Both the position numbers and the translations under genes were made by a program. Positions 1 to 14,895 of a stretch of DNA of 64,000 bases are shown piece after piece. The notes below the pieces were generated by a model, which worked only from the letters and a program-made list of their open reading frames with translations, had not been told where the DNA came from and searched no databases. The stretch is from assembly GCA_024305405.1 (NCBI GenBank), contig JAKNDB010000068.1, positions 1,606,501 to 1,670,500 of the forward strand, read 5' to 3'. The first letter of the stretch is position 1. Each line of letters begins with the position of its first letter. The stretch comes from Dirofilaria immitis (lineage: Eukaryota; Nematoda; Chromadorea; Rhabditida; Onchocercidae).

Positions 1-1180
1 TCATTATTTCAAAATGTGGACATTATCATTTTCTTTTTGCTAATGTTCTTCTATGTCACAAATGGTTTTCGAACACAAAGTGCCGTTGCATTAATGGATT
101 CTTTTGTGTGATAATTTACTATGATAAAAAAAATAAAATCATTATTTCAAAATGTGGACACTATCATTTTAAAGTAATATCATATATAAAATTTATTCAT
201 TTCTAAAATTACAGAAAAAAATATTTTTGGCTAATTTTACAATCAAAATAAAAGTGTAAATAAGTGTTGAATTATTCGTAATAAAAATGACGTTTAAATA
301 TCACAAGTTATATATATTTAAATATTTTAAATTGATTAATAAAATTATTTTTGAATTATGCAATCGAATAATTTAATCACTATCGAAATATGCGATCAAA
401 TAGTTTGACCTCTGATGATTCGTATTATTCTAATCTGATAGTTTGAATACTCTCGAAATTATCTAATCCTGACATCTAGCCGGATAGCTCGAATTATTTA
501 GCCGGATAATTCTATATATAGCATCCTTTTTTTCTGGAGATTCAAAGATGTGATGAGAAAATTAGAAAAAAAAATAGAAATAAGCGAAAATAGATAAATT
601 GAAAATTTGATAATAGATCAAAGACAAATTTTGAAAGAAAGAAACTGAGCAGTGAAAATATTTCAAAATTTAATTAAATTTTTTCTTTGAAAATACGATA
701 ACAAAAAAATTTATAATCTGCCTGATAAAATGAAAGACCATAGCAGTAATAATAATAATAGTAGTAGTAATAATAATAATAACAATAATAATAATGATAA
801 CGATAATAATAATAGTAATAATAATTAGTACATTTAATTTAACAGTAAATTAGTATGTTGGGAGCAAAATATTTTTTTCAAGAGTGTTAAATTAAATTGT
901 AGAAAAAAGATAAAAGATGTTGAAATTTTTGTGAAAAAATTTTCTTGTTTAATTCATCACCCCAATCAGCACAATATAAAATAATTTAATTAAAAGATGG
1001 GTTAATTAGATAATTAGAAATTTTGCTAAGATTTAATATTATTCGAGAATGAGAAAAAAAGATGATTCATTACGAAACGCTGATTACGAAATATCAATTA
1101 ATAATCAAAGATTTTAAAAGTAAAAGATTCTGCATAGTTTAAAATTTATTTAAGTTGAAAAAAACAAAATAAATATCTAA
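1..1180. other. Gene-free AT-rich flank
   Basis: No exon with a recognisable domain is visible on either strand. A roughly 30 bp direct repeat (tcattatttcaaaatgtgga...) occurs at 1-30 and 140-170. A degenerate (AAT)n tract lies at 745-826. The right end is the 3' flank of the minus-strand LRR gene. Confidence 0.6.
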
Positions 1181-4100
1181 TCAAGATAAGTTTTGCTTAT
1201 TTTTTTTTAACTTGATATATTTACAAGATTTGATCAAGACAATAAAAAGGTTTAATTGATTGAGTATAAAATATAACAATAAATATCCCAAAAATTGTAA
1301 TGAAATATTTAAAGTTCTTGTAGTAATTGCTGATGATTGCCCTCGTTTTGATCGTGGACAAATTGGATTATAATTTGATAGCGATCGATGAAATTCTTCA
1401 GCACCACAAAAATTCTTTTTAGTATCATTGAATCCTAAAACAAAAATATTTCGTATTATTTATCATAAAATGAATTCTTTTTTTTTTGAATTAAATTTAA
1501 CAAAAATTGGTCAAAGTTCAACTGTGCTCTTTTTTGAATTGAATTTCGGCCCAAAGAATCGATCAAAGTTTATTTCTGCCTAAAAATAAATTTATAATGT
1601 GAAAATATAATTTTGAAAATAAAAAAATTTTAATTTACTCATCAATTTGGATAAATAATAATATATGGCTATTTATTATCATATCAAATATTATCATAGT
1701 AAAGATTTGATAATAAAATTTATCACATCTTTGTTTGTTGCTAAAATTTCTACTAAAATAAGCGGCAAATAATTTCGAAATCTCATCCAGTTAGTAATTT
1801 TGCAAAATAAAAAAAAAAATTTTAATGAGTTATGCATAATGATATGATAAGAGAGAAAAGATATGAAAGTTTTTTTTTTATACACCAAGAAAATGCTCGA
1901 AATATAGGCAAATCTTAAACGCATAAAAGTTTTTTTTCGAGAAATATCATAAAACTTATGAAAATATTTAAAAATAGGAAAAAAAAGATGCCGGAAATAA
2001 TTTCTTACATTGATATGTTTGAGCCAATTAATTACGCAACTACAATAAAGTATATTATCCCGGAATCTGGTTTTCCAAGCTTCGCTTATCAGAGCTTCGG
2101 TTTCCAAATGTTGAATATTATTACGCTCGATGATAATTTCACCGATATTGATAATAGTTGAAAAGGCATGTGATGAAATGTTTCCAATTTTATTATCACT
2201 TATAATTAAGCATCCAATTGTATAAAGACCAGTAAATGCTCCCGTATCAATCGTTTCAATATTATTTGAGGTAATAAGAATCTGTAATATACCGTATATT
2301 TAAAAATTTTAAGAATTATTTGAAGAATTCGCAGAGAATTTATGTCGAAATCTTGAATCCATTTGAAAGTCTTGAAACTATGTCGAAATTCTGAATCAAT
2401 TTAAGAGTCTTGAAACTATGTAGAAATCTATAATGTAGAACTCTTAAATATAAAAGCTTAGAAAGTCAAAAATTGATAACATATTTGTTTTCAAACAATT
2501 TCCATCATAATCGACATATCATTTCACATTATTTTTTATCATTCTCGAATTTTAACATTGCTTACTTCTCGAACATGCGATAAACCAATAAATATACCAT
2601 TTAATAACGAGAAATTTGAACGACTAATTTCAAGCCTGAATAATAATAAAAAAACATTTATTTTTGAAATGATACAAAACAGAAAAAATGAAGAGAAATT
2701 TTCAACAATTTATCAACAAAATCAAATATGATGAAATAAATATCTTGAATTACTTAATATTATTAATCATCGTTACAAAATAATTATACAAATATATTTA
2801 TTTTTATGCTTACTTTATAAAATGTAAATTTATGCGTTACATTACATTTTATAAAGTCATTAAATGATCACATCAAAAATTTTTGAATTAATTTTTTGAA
2901 ATTAATTAATTGTGCTTTTTAAGACTAATTGTTAGGAATTACTTTAAATCAATAATTATTTTATGATAGAGAAAAATTAGGAAAAGAAGGCAATGAAAAG
3001 AATTAATGACAAATTTTTGATTTTATTGAAACGGGCGAAAGACTTGTCGAATTTTTCAATTAAAAAAAAAATGAAAAACTAGATAAATGATCAAGAAATT
3101 GAACGGATCAATCAAGCTAGGTAGAAATCAGTAAATGATCGAGAAATTAAAAGGATCAATTAAGCTAGGTAAAATTGAATAAATGATCAAAAAACTGGAG
3201 GAATCAATTAAACTAGGTAAAATTGAATAAATGATTAAAAAATTGAATGGATCAATTATGTTGGTCAAGATCGAGAATAATATATGAGAGTAAGTGAAAG
3301 AAATAAAAATAAAAGATGAGATGATCTGTTCTAAATCAGTCATAAAATGTGAATCATCTACAAATTATATAAATGAATTTTTAAATAACCTATGCACTCT
3401 GGAAACATTCTCGAATGATCGTTGACCAAATGAAATTGCACCAAATAAATTGAAAAAATCAACTTGTGTAAGGTCAGCAAAAGCATTCATTTCAATTTTC
3501 AAATTTTGACCTCCTAATGTCAACTCTCTGAGACGATTTAATTGCCTGAAATTTTTGCGAAGTATCATGAAAATAAAGTTCATTTTTGATTATACAAGAA
3601 ATGATTATTATTATTATTATTGTTAATTATTATTACTATTATTATTATCATTACTATCATTAATACTATTATTGTTTTTATTATTATTATCACTGATTCC
3701 TATCAAAATTATCAGCTATAAATTAATCGATTAATTAAATTTTCAAAATTTCTATAGTTTATGATAATAAAAATATGTTGCTAAAGAGATATAAAATAAT
3801 AATAATTAATATCATTACATTATTATTACCTGAACAAACCCTGTCGTATTCGTGTAAAACTATTATTGACTAATTGAATTCGCAAACCGTATTTGCTAGA
3901 AATTTGCGAAAATGCATTCTTCGCAAGATCATTTAACGATGGATTGTTGGCTAAGCGAAGTAATCTGAAAAAAAAAAAAAAAAGAAAGAATCAATCATAT
4001 TTATCAGATATCTTGAAGTATTTATCAATTTTCATAAATAAATATCATAAAATCGATTAAATTAATAATTTAGAAATTTTATTTAAATAATATTTGGAAA

Positions 4101-6811
4101 TTAAAAAATTATGCAAAATAAATATGCAAACAAAAGATAGGAAAATGGAATAAAATTATTTTAGTAAAATTAATTTCATTTATAATTAACGATATATATA
4201 TATATATATATATATATGCATATTTATATTCTCTAATTAGCATTGTAATAAATTTCAATAATTTAAATCTCATTTTTACATTTCGGATTATCGAGTACCT
4301 ATTTTATAAATTTAGAATTAATGAAAAATTATTAATTTCTAAAAAGCTAATCAAATCATATTTGTTCCCATTTGATTTTCATTCATTTCTATAATTTAGA
4401 AAATTAAAAAAAATTAGCAAAAAATATTTTTATTCAAAAATTATTTCATCTAAATTATCGAAATAAAAAAAAAGATTTCCCAAATATTTTAAATTTCATT
4501 TATTTGCATAATTTACGCAAATTCGCCATTTCGCGTAATCAAATAAAAATAAATAAATAAGGGAGGGAAAAAATATATTTCATAAATTATCCAACAAAAT
4601 TAGAAATTGCTTTTTTTTAAATAATTTATTGTTTAGAAAAGCTTTTCAAGAATATTTGATATTTCATAAATAATAATTTTGCTAATTAATTTTAAGCTTT
4701 ATTAATTAAATTTTATTTAAATATACTATTAATTTTGAACAGACTATGTTTTTGCTTTTTTTTTAAAAAAAACCGATAAATTCTCGATGATAAATTTTCA
4801 AGATGTATGAAAAAAAAAAAAACGAAAAAAAAAGGGAACGAAAAATCTTACTTTAAACGATTTAAACCTTTGAATGCAAATTTTTCAATTGCATATAATC
4901 GATCACAATTCTCGATGATTAATTCTTTCAAATGTGCATACCTCAATTAATGCAGTTAATTAATCATATTAATTAATTGATTAATTATTATGCCAAAATA
5001 TTTATTATAATCAAACATTAACTTTTGCATCATGATAATCGTCAAGCATCGTTTATCATTTAACAATCAATAATTATTGAAATATATTGATAAGCAATTT
5101 TTACAGATAATATTTGCAAAGCGTTAAATCATAATAAATGTCACTTAAAAAAATCTTTTTTTTGTTGAAAAATGTTCAATTAACATTTCAAATTATATCA
5201 TCAATATATTATGAAAAGTTTTAGCTTATTTCTTTTTGCACCACATTGAAAATAAGTTTTAAAAGGTTTTTTTTTCATTTTCATTTTGTGATAGAAATTC
5301 AAATAATATATAAATTGCTATTTAGTAGATAAATTAAAAGTCAATAAAAAAAAGATTTTTTTCTCGTCTAAATCAAATTATTAATATTTGATTCAAAGAT
5401 TATATTCGTTTTCTCTTTCTCTTTTTTTTTCTCCCTATCACTATTTCTATGATTATATTTATTAAATTACTAAAATATTCGTTTTAACATTTTGCTATAA
5501 AATATTTAAGCTCAAAATAAAAAAAAAAAAAAAAGGAAACTAATTAGTATTACATTTACTATCATTAATTAAACCTATCAAATTATTAAACTTATCTAAT
5601 CATTAAACTTATCAATACAAAATATGATCTAAAACTTTATTATAATCCAATAAAATTAATAAAATGCAAAATAAAATTATTATAATTCTAAGCTAAAATT
5701 TTTTTCAAAAAATTTTAAGAAAAAATTTGAAAAAAAAAACAATAAAATATTATTGAAACAATGTATCCATCAATTGATTAAATAAAAAGTATATTTTAGG
5801 TATCACTTATCAATCTTACTTAATTTAAATTTGAAATATTTGCCAATTATCATTATTTGATTGATATAATAGTTTTATAATCTTGTAATGTACCAGCGAT
5901 TATATTTAAAGAAAAATTAACTAAAATTATTTGATATAATTTTTTATCATATAATGGTTGTGATTAAATTAAATTTAATTGGGTTCGTTTTATAGAAATA
6001 ATCAATTTTAATTATTTAATTATTGATTAAAATTTTGATCGAAATATTTAATTTAAAATGATTAATGAAATGAAAAAACGTTTTAGATTATATGATAACG
6101 AAAAAAACCGAAAAAGCTAAATTTAAAAATAGATCGTTTTCTTTTTTCTCTAAACTAACCTTTTAAAAGCAGCTTTTGAATAATTTGAAGGGATGAATTT
6201 TTAATATGTAAAATTCGAATTGTTGTTTGCCATATTGTAGGTATTCGTTCAAAATTAGCTCCGTCACAATAAATCTTAAAAATTTATTTTTAACAAAATT
6301 TTTGATTCATAAAAATAAATAAATAAAATTTCATTAAATTTATTTATTTCAATTAAACGTATGAAAGAAATTTTCTTTCTTTCACATATTTTTAAATATT
6401 CTTTTATCACAAAAAAATATTTTTTATATTTAAAAATTTTTATATTAAATTAATATTTTTTATACAAAACATTTTGTTTTGTTTATTTGTTTGTTTGTTT
6501 CCTTTTTGAAAAAACAGCAAAAATTTTGGTAAGGTAGAAATTTCGAAATTTATCGAAAAAAATTAAATATTTAAGAAAACAAAATTTAGAATATAGTTTT
6601 ATTATGCTCGTTTCGAATTTTCAATTAATTCAATTATTTTGTAATCATATAATTTATTATCATTTGGATAAAACTGATAAACTGATAAAACTTGGATTCA
6701 AACTTTTCGATGATAATACAAATTTATCATTCAATTCATCTTGAAGTCAAAATTCAAAAATAAGAATAGCTAAACTTATTTCATATTTTATGCTGAAGTT
6801 TGATTCGCTCA

Positions 6812-6843
<32 letters not shown>

Positions 6844-7042
6844 CTACAATCCCTATTATTTTCACTTCTGGATATTTTCATTGTGTATTGATAAAATTTC
6901 ATACTTAAAAAGAACTAACCATTTCGAAATTCTCACAATGGCATTTGTAGGAGCAAGGTAATAGTAGTTCAGATGTACTGCATTGAGAAGGGTATGAAAT
7001 GATAAGCAATAGTGATATGATAAGCAATATTGGCAACAACAT
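1181..7042 (-). CDS. Secreted/membrane leucine-rich-repeat protein
   Basis: Eight exons on the minus strand: 7042-6920, 6274-6160, 4941-4852, 3964-3830, 3545-3390, 2635-2566, 2281-2009, 1434-1181. Together they encode about 405 aa. Exon 1 gives a signal peptide (MLLPILLIISLLLIISYPS) followed by an LRR N-cap with C-x3-C-x-C spacing (PCSYKCHC) that is completed by IYCDG in exon 2. Exons 2-7 carry LRRs of the form L-x-I-x-N...I...AF-x-x-L. Exon 7 ends with the C-cap start (LYCSCVINWLKH); exon 8 supplies the remaining cap cysteines (NFCGAEEF, NPICP) and a hydrophobic stretch near the C-terminus that could be a membrane anchor. Junction phases match throughout except at two places where one A is missing: an A4 run at 6174-6177 (restores QKAAFKR) and an A5 run at 1416-1420 (restores KKNFCG). 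The family is clear but the orthologue is not recognised. Ligand binding or adhesion is inference. Confidence 0.8.
3084..3277. repeat. 48-49 bp minisatellite, about 4 copies
   Basis: Four imperfect head-to-tail copies begin near 3084, 3132, 3181 and 3230, each with the core aaatgatc-a-aaa-tg-a--gatcaatt. The array lies in the intron between LRR-gene exons 2635-2566 and 3545-3390. It is probably non-coding; reading frames through it are repeat artefacts. Confidence 0.75.
6814..6843. repeat. (CT)n microsatellite
   Basis: About 30 bp of alternating CT in intron 1 of the LRR gene. Confidence 0.85.
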
Positions 7043-7439
7043 TTCACTTCACATCATTTGATTCATTTTCAATTTTGCATATACTTATCCATCTATCATT
7101 TATAATCATTTTATTCCTTGCAACGAATACTATAAAATAAATTATCAATATTTATCAATGTATTTATCAGTGAATATTATCAATGAAAAAAATTTATGCA
7201 TTATATGATAAAATTGCAATTATACGACAATTCTATTCGAATATAACAGATGTCATAAATTAGAAATGAATCTCTAAGCTATAAATAATAATTATAATAA
7301 ATTAACAGAAAAAAAAATTTCATCTAAGAATAAACGAAAAAAATGAAAATGCAAAACGAATGAATAGTTTCAGAATATTATTCATTCTAATATTCTGAAT
7401 TACTTTTTTCAAACGTGCATTTGTAGCGAATTATATTTT

Positions 7440-7535
7440 AAACATAGAATCTGTAACATAAATCCTTCTGAATATTTCATAAATGATGAAGAATCTGTAA
7501 CATAAATCCTTCTGAATATTTCATAAATGATGAAA
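7440..7535. repeat. Tandem direct duplication, unit about 45 bp
   Basis: The block agaatctgtaacataaatcc...tttcataaatgatga occurs twice in immediate succession with essentially no divergence, so the duplication is recent. It lies upstream of the LRR gene. Confidence 0.8.
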
Positions 7536-8778
7536 AAAAAAATTGTTTTGAAGAATTTTTGAAATTTTTTAAAAATTTCTATCATGTGTAATTTATATTA
7601 ATAGCAATTAGATAAATTTAAACGATTAATAATAATGATAAAAATTTATCGATTAAAAATAGGCCAAATTTAATCGAAAATGATTTATTATTGATGATAT
7701 ATATATTTTGCATATGATTTAATCTAAAATGATCAAAATATTTTTGAACAATCGTAAGCCAATAATTATTTGTTACAGCTAGATTAAGATGATAAGCTTG
7801 ACTTTTTAATTTTTAATTTAAAATATTGCTTGTTTTGAATTATTGCGTGAAAAGTTTTAGCATCAAACAATAAATAAACAAAAGCTCTTAAAAATGATAA
7901 TTTGAAAGCGGTGATAATGATAAATTATACGGTCGATTGCTTTTTCAATAAATTCAAACGAAAATTTGCTTAAGAAAGACATCGAGCATATAAATGATAT
8001 TCGATTAAAACTTGAATTAACCATGTCACATTTTATTTGATAGATCCTTTCCTTTACGAGAGAGGGGATGGGAGAGAGAGAGAGAGAGACTTATCAAATC
8101 TTACAATCGCTAATCTTACTTCAAACTACAATTATCATCGATAAACAACAAATATTATTATCGATCATAATAAATATTCTATCGATGTAATATTTGTAAA
8201 GTTGTAAATGATACCTTTTTTTGATTAACCATAATTATATCAATTCAAGCATATAAATATAGCATAACATATAATTTGAATAACTTCATTATTTAAATTT
8301 AAAGAAGAAAAAAATCAACAATTATTTAATTTAAAAATATAACAATACGATATTTCTATCATTTAAATTATTTGAAAAAAAACTAAATTTTTTTCATTTT
8401 TTTAAGCAATCTTTTATAACATTCACTCTAAAATAATGAAATTATAATAAAACATTCTAAAATAATTAGAAAAAATTATTTGTTGAACAAAAAAATTTTT
8501 AAATCATCCATTCAATTGATAATTCAGTAATCAAACTTAATATGCTAAAATAAGAGATATTGAGTAAATAATTTGATACATAAATTTCATAATTAAATAC
8601 TTTATTCATGAAATATCAAATATAAGTTATTTGATAAGATTATAGGTAAAGAAAATTATATTCAAAAACGAAAATAAAATATACTGCTTTAAATGAATCT
8701 TACAATGATATATCAATAAATACAATTTAGAATGATATTTTTGCTTAAGCTAATTGTAATTAGTATTATCCCTAAGTT

Positions 8779-9105
8779 AGTTACTTCTGAATTCTATAAA
8801 TATTGCTCATTCAGTTAGTAAGTTTTAGAAAAAGTTACTTCTGAATCCTATAAATATTGCTCATTCAGTTAGTAAGTCTTAGAAAAGTTACTTCTGAATC
8901 CTACAAATATTGCTCATTCAGTTAGTAAGTTTTAGAAAAAGTTACTTCTGAATCCTATAAATATTGCTCATTCAGTTAGTAAGTTTTAGAAAAGTTACTT
9001 CTGAATCCTACAAATATTGCTCATTCAGTTAGTAGGTTTTAGAAAAAGTTACTTCTGAATCCTATAAATATTGCTCATTCAGTTAGTAAGTTTTAGAATA
9101 AATGA
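8779..9105. repeat. 53-54 bp minisatellite, 6 copies
   Basis: Copies start near 8779, 8835, 8887, 8940, 8993 and 9046. Each contains gttacttctgaatcc, ataaatattgctc and attcagttagtaag. Divergence is only a few bases per copy, which suggests recent expansion or homogenisation. Confidence 0.9.
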
Positions 9106-12100
9106 TTTAATAAAATTTTCAATATTTGATACCATTGTTGATACGAATCATCCTTTCTCAATCTTCTTAAATATATTAAGTAAATAGAAATTTCAATAAG
9201 AGAATTTATTTTGCTTATTGACTTCGTCGGCAACTTATAGATTATTTTTCTGAGAAGCTTTATGCATTTTAGTATTCAATAAAATTATCACTTTCTTTCT
9301 TTCTTTTTCTCTCTTTCTTTCTCTCTCTCTCTCTTTTCCTCTTTCTCGTTTTGTCATAATATATCTAATTCATTGAAGAAAAATGGTTAAAAAGTAAAAT
9401 AGCTTCCAGTACTGAAAATTCAAATATTTTCATAGCAAACTTATAAATGATAAATAATATATTTTATAATTGATAAATTTATCATTATCAAAATTGATTT
9501 TAAAAAGAAGAAAGTTTTTATATCATAAATCATCTAAATGATACAATAAATATATATATATATATATTTACTTATACTGTAAATTCATCATCTGATACAT
9601 GTATACTTATGATATATTCAACATATAAAATATAAATAAAAAGAGTATATAATATATATTTTTAGCCAAAAAAAAAAATTTTAATTTTTAACTTTTAATT
9701 AATCTATTATATATCATTTCTATTTGATACGTATATATTTTATGGAGTAAATTTATCATCTATCTGATACGTATATATATATATATATATTTATGTTGTA
9801 AATTCAAAATATATAGGATATAAATATATAAGTAAAAAAAAAATAAATAAATAAATAAATAATATTTACATAATAATATACGTTTTAGTCATTTCCATTT
9901 TATAATTTATTTTTTTTTTTTCGTAAAAGCAATAAATGAATCAAATAAAAATTTTTAAAATTTTACCATTTCTCGTTGCTAAAAGAAAATTTTTTTTATT
10001 AGCTGTAAAAATACATAAATAAATATGAAAATATGAGATTTTTTTTCTTTTTTTTTTTTTTTAGAATAAATAATTTGTCAAATGTGGTAAAAAAAAATCA
10101 AAATAAAATATAATATATAAGTCTATATTATATATATATATACTTAAGAGACGACGAAGAAGAATAATATCAAATAAATAAATCAAAAAAAAAAATTTTT
10201 TTTGCCAATTTTCAAATGTCAACATTTCTTCGTCGTTTTAACGATGGTATTTTGTATGAGAAAATTTGACATCTGATGGAAAGGGAAAAAAAAACTTTCA
10301 TTTTTTTTTCTTTCATAATATTAAGCATATATTAGATGTGAAAAAAAAAAAAAAAGGAAAAGGGAAAGTTAAAATTTGAATGAGAAGAAATTCGATAAAG
10401 AATCCTCATAAAACAGCATAATGAATCCTTGACTCTTAATTAGATATAACTTTTATCAACATTTTGAAGCCATTTGGAAATGCGATAATTCACATATATA
10501 TATATATATCAAAATTTATAGGAATGATATTTTAAAATTTAATTATTGCCATAATTTTCTTTTCCTTCTTTTTTTCGCCATTTTAAATTTAGAAAATAAT
10601 TTAAAAAAAAAAAATTTACGATTGCAATATTCCATACGATATTAAATCTTATTGTTGCAAATTGAATATGTAATGAACAAAAAAAAAAAAAGGAAAGGAA
10701 AATGTTGTAAAATTTAAACTTATAAGAACTTTAAAGAAAAAGAAAAAGTTTTTTATTTTGCGCTTTCTTTTTTAAGCAAAAGAAAGCCTAAAATTTATCA
10801 GAAAGATAAATGAAATTAATTAAACTATTAATGTTATTTACAGAACTTTTCTATCTCTTTTTTTTTTCTTTTTAAATCTATATCGATAACGAGAAAACAA
10901 AAGCAAAGTATTGATTCATCGATCAATATTATTCAAGATCTTATCAATAATTAAATTGTATTTTTGCTATTCTCGAATGATGATGCTCGATTTATTAATT
11001 GAAATATTGATGTTTTATTGATTTTTGATTAAGGAAAATTATAAATTTTATCGCAAAAGCAGAAATCAATTATCGGATTTTTTTTTAGAGAAAAGCTAAA
11101 AAATGGCAAAATTGTCAAATCTTTATTGCATTGTATTATTTAAGAATTTCCGTATTTATTGATTAATTTCATTTAAAACTTTCCAAAAAAAAGTGATATT
11201 TAATTAATCAACAATTTATAGAATAAATTTAAATTTAATTAAATCAAAATTAATTATATAATTTTGATCATTTTTAGCTAAAAATTATCAACAAAAAATA
11301 GACGATAAATAATACAGTATAATCGCAAAAAGAAGAAAAAACAAAACATGAGCCTAAATTTCATATCAAGAAATAATAGCCAATAGACATCAAGAAATAA
11401 GTTGATAAGTTCTGATAAGTTTTGATTTCATAAATGTCTATATTTGTTTACGTGTGTGTATGTGTGCATGTGTATGTGTATGTCTGTGTATGTGTATATA
11501 TATATAAAAATAAACAATTGCATATCTTTCAAATTATCAATTTTAAAGTTTTTTTTTTAAATTAAAATTTATCTCTTATCAATTTGTTTATTGTTTATTT
11601 GTTTATTGTTTACTTGTTTATTGTTTTGTTTACAAAATATTTGTGCATATATTTCATCATTTCATATGACTAAAATTTATATCAGAAAAAAGGCCAACTT
11701 GAAAAAATGTTCAATTAAATAGCTAAAGCTAAATAAACAATACTAATATTAAAAATTGTTCTTGTCAATCTAATCAGCAAGGAAAAAGAAAAAGAAAAAA
11801 TTCATTAATTCCGAAATGAGAAAAAGATGAAGATGGACATGTATGCTTTTATATTTTGTATATATATATAAAGAGAGAGAGAGGGAGAGAGAAAGGGAGA
11901 GAGAAGAGAAAGAGAGAGATACTAATAAATAAATTATTTCCTTTTTTTTTTTTTTTAATTATAACTTTGATGGAATGATTGAAAATTAAAATATGTTATT
12001 TAAAAAGTTTATCTTTATCAATTGAATCAAAAATTTACTCACATCTCAACTATGCTTCGTTAAAATGATGCCAGAAAAATGAATCTTCAATGATTCTTTA

Positions 12101-12593
12101 GGCAAAAGATGATGTAATTTGACATTTAAAGAAAAAAAAAAGCAAAAGAAAAAAGAAATAAAATAGGAATATAAAAAAAAAGTTAGCAAAAATTATTATT
12201 TAATTAGTAATATTTGAAATTAATTTTGAAATGGATAAATATTATTTTCTCCGAAATTTACAATATCTTTTATTATATTTAATGATAAATAAATTATAGC
12301 GAAAAAGAGGGGAGAGAAAAAAATGATTACTAAATTTTTCTTTAATCAATACTAATTCAAATATTTGTTAATTAATCTAAATCAAATAGATTAAATCGGA
12401 TTTTTAAAACTAATAATAACAAATATCGATTTATAAAATGAAATTTTAAAAGCTTTTAAAAAGCAAATTTTTTTGATTGGTCTATTTTTAAACTACAAAA
12501 AAAAAATCTATTAATTTATTCGATAATAAAAGATTTCTTTAGTTTAATTTGTTTTTGTTTCATACATAGAAATGATTTAGGAAATGGTTTGAG

Positions 12594-12910
12594 ATGATGT
12601 TATCATCATTATCATTATCATCATCATCATCATCGTCATCATCAACATCACTATTACCACCGACATCATTATGGTTATCATTTTTATTAGTATATTATCT
12701 TCACATTAATATTTATCACCATTATTATTATCGTCGCTGCCATCAACATCATCATCATCAGCATTACAATTATCACCAACATTATTACCGTCATCATTTT
12801 TATTACTATATTATTTTCATCACTAATGTTACCGTCATTATAATCATCATTACAATCATCAAATAACATAATCAACATCACCGTTAACATTACCATCATC
12901 ATCATCCGTT

Positions 12911-12980
<70 letters not shown>

Positions 12981-13020
12981 CCATCATCCGTTATCATCAT
13001 CATCCGTTATCATCATCATC
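12594..13020. repeat. Degenerate (ATC/CAT)n array
   Basis: About 430 bp of mostly ATC/CAT triplets, with a near-perfect core at about 12912-12982 and degenerate flanks. Open frames across it (Ser/His-rich on +, Met-rich on -) are low-complexity artefacts. Confidence 0.9.
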
Positions 13021-14474
13021 TGATAACGAAAAAAACAAACGAAATTTTGATTTAAAAATTACATCGATTTAAAAAGTAATACGAAAATATGCAGCAATGG
13101 TAGTTGTGCCAATATTTTATTTTTAAATGTTAGATTCGTTGAATATACTTATTTCCTGGATGGATAAAATAGCAATGCAAAAATAAACGAATAAAAGAAT
13201 GAAAAAAAAAACGGAAAGCGAAAAGCGGGAATTTGTGTTCTTTCTTTTTTTTCCGATGTACTATGTGATTGATGATTTGTTCGCAGGCCGCATTTTCTAA
13301 TTTCTATCTTTTACTTTTTCGTCTAACTAACAATATTAAATAGCAAAAGGCTTCAATTAAAATTTGCAAATAGAATAAATTGAAATTAATATTTATCGCA
13401 AAGGAAAGAATGAAAGAAGGAACGAAATTGATAAGACTAACATGAGAAATCTGCAATGATATCATCTGTTAAAAAGCAAAAAAACGATATATTATCTGTT
13501 GCAGATAAAATTATCATCTGGTAAGTTTCTAATTTTATCAAATATCTAATAATAAAAATTAATTAACCGAAATTATTAACAATACTTAATAAATATTATC
13601 ATCTATTTGAAGACATTAATGATTAATTCAATTTAAGACTTCTCGAAATGTATTCCATTTAACAGCTATCGCATTTGAATGATTCGATTCATGCATGATT
13701 TTCAGATTGAATTTCGTAAGAAAACAGAATCAGAATCTCAAATAATATGTTACAAAAGTAACATTAAAGTAATGATATAATTTTACCTTCAGATATGTTA
13801 TCAATTTTGAAATAAAAATAATAAAGAATGGATAAACTGTTAAACTAATAATAAAAAGAAAAAATAAGTATCAAAAAATGAATTATAAAATAGAAAATGA
13901 TAGGAAATATTTGATAAGATGATAAATAAAGATGAGAATTTTTGTGAAAATGTGAATATAAATAATATAAATAGAAAAGGCAATCTTAGATTGATCAAAT
14001 GAGCTAAATATAAAACCTGTCAATAACTTCTTGAAAAGTTGAATGACACCTGCTGAATTTGCTATGAATTGAAATATTGATAAGTGAATTGTATACAAGC
14101 AAAAATGATAATATAATTGTTAAAATGAGTAAAATGTAAACTTATCAATAACTTTTTTTTTTTAAATGTTCATTTGATATATGCCAAATTGATTACATAA
14201 TAATAATGGATAAAATGAAATGGATTATGATTGTCAGATAATAAATATATATGACTAGAAATAGTATAATTTCTCGTGTTAAGATTTACTAAATAATGAC
14301 AACAGCTGTCCTCGAGCATATATTGTAATTTCTTTGCTTTCCTATAAATTACATTGAACAATTCTGACTTCGTCGATACGATGAAAGGTAGAAGGAATTG
14401 GTGTAATATGAACATATTTTAAAGAAATCATTTCAATTAATTGTGACAAAAATTTGTTACAATTTTTAGAGATA

Positions 14475-14895
14475 ATCAAAATTGAAATTTGATAAGCATT
14501 GATAGCCTGATATATTTTAGCGATTTGCTTTTGACTAAGAATCCATAGAAATAATGTGAATCTAATCAAAAATTGAAATTTGATAAGCATTGATAGCCTG
14601 ATATATTCTAGCGATTTGCTTTTGATTAAGAATCCATGGAAATAATGTGATTCAAAAATTTTTAGGTCATCAAAAATTGAAATTTGATAAGCATTGATAG
14701 CCTGATATATTCTAGCGATTTGCTTTTGATTAAGAATCCATGGAAATAATGTGAATCTAATCAAAAATTGAAATTTGATAAGCATTGATAGCCTGATATA
14801 TTCTAGCGATTTGCTTTTGATTAAGGATCCATGGAAATAACGTGAATTTAATCGAAAATTGAAATTTGATAAGCACTGATAGCCTGATATATTTC
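14475..14895. repeat. 92-98 bp minisatellite, 5 copies
   Basis: Copies begin near 14479, 14572, 14667, 14766 and 14858. The core is attgaaatttgataagcatt then gatagcctgatatatt then gcgatttgcttttga. The copies differ by small indels and a few substitutions. The 147-codon minus frame through part of it is periodic and has no family signature, so I do not call it a gene. Confidence 0.9.

Noticed and set aside
12594..12905. Ser/His-rich and Met-rich frames on both strands
   Set aside because: Artefact of the degenerate (ATC)n array.
14342..14785. 147-codon minus frame with repeated motifs (LIKFQFLIRFTLF, QIARIYQAINAYQ)
   Set aside because: The protein periodicity equals the 92-98 bp DNA minisatellite, and copies outside the frame shift by indels, so coding constraint is absent.
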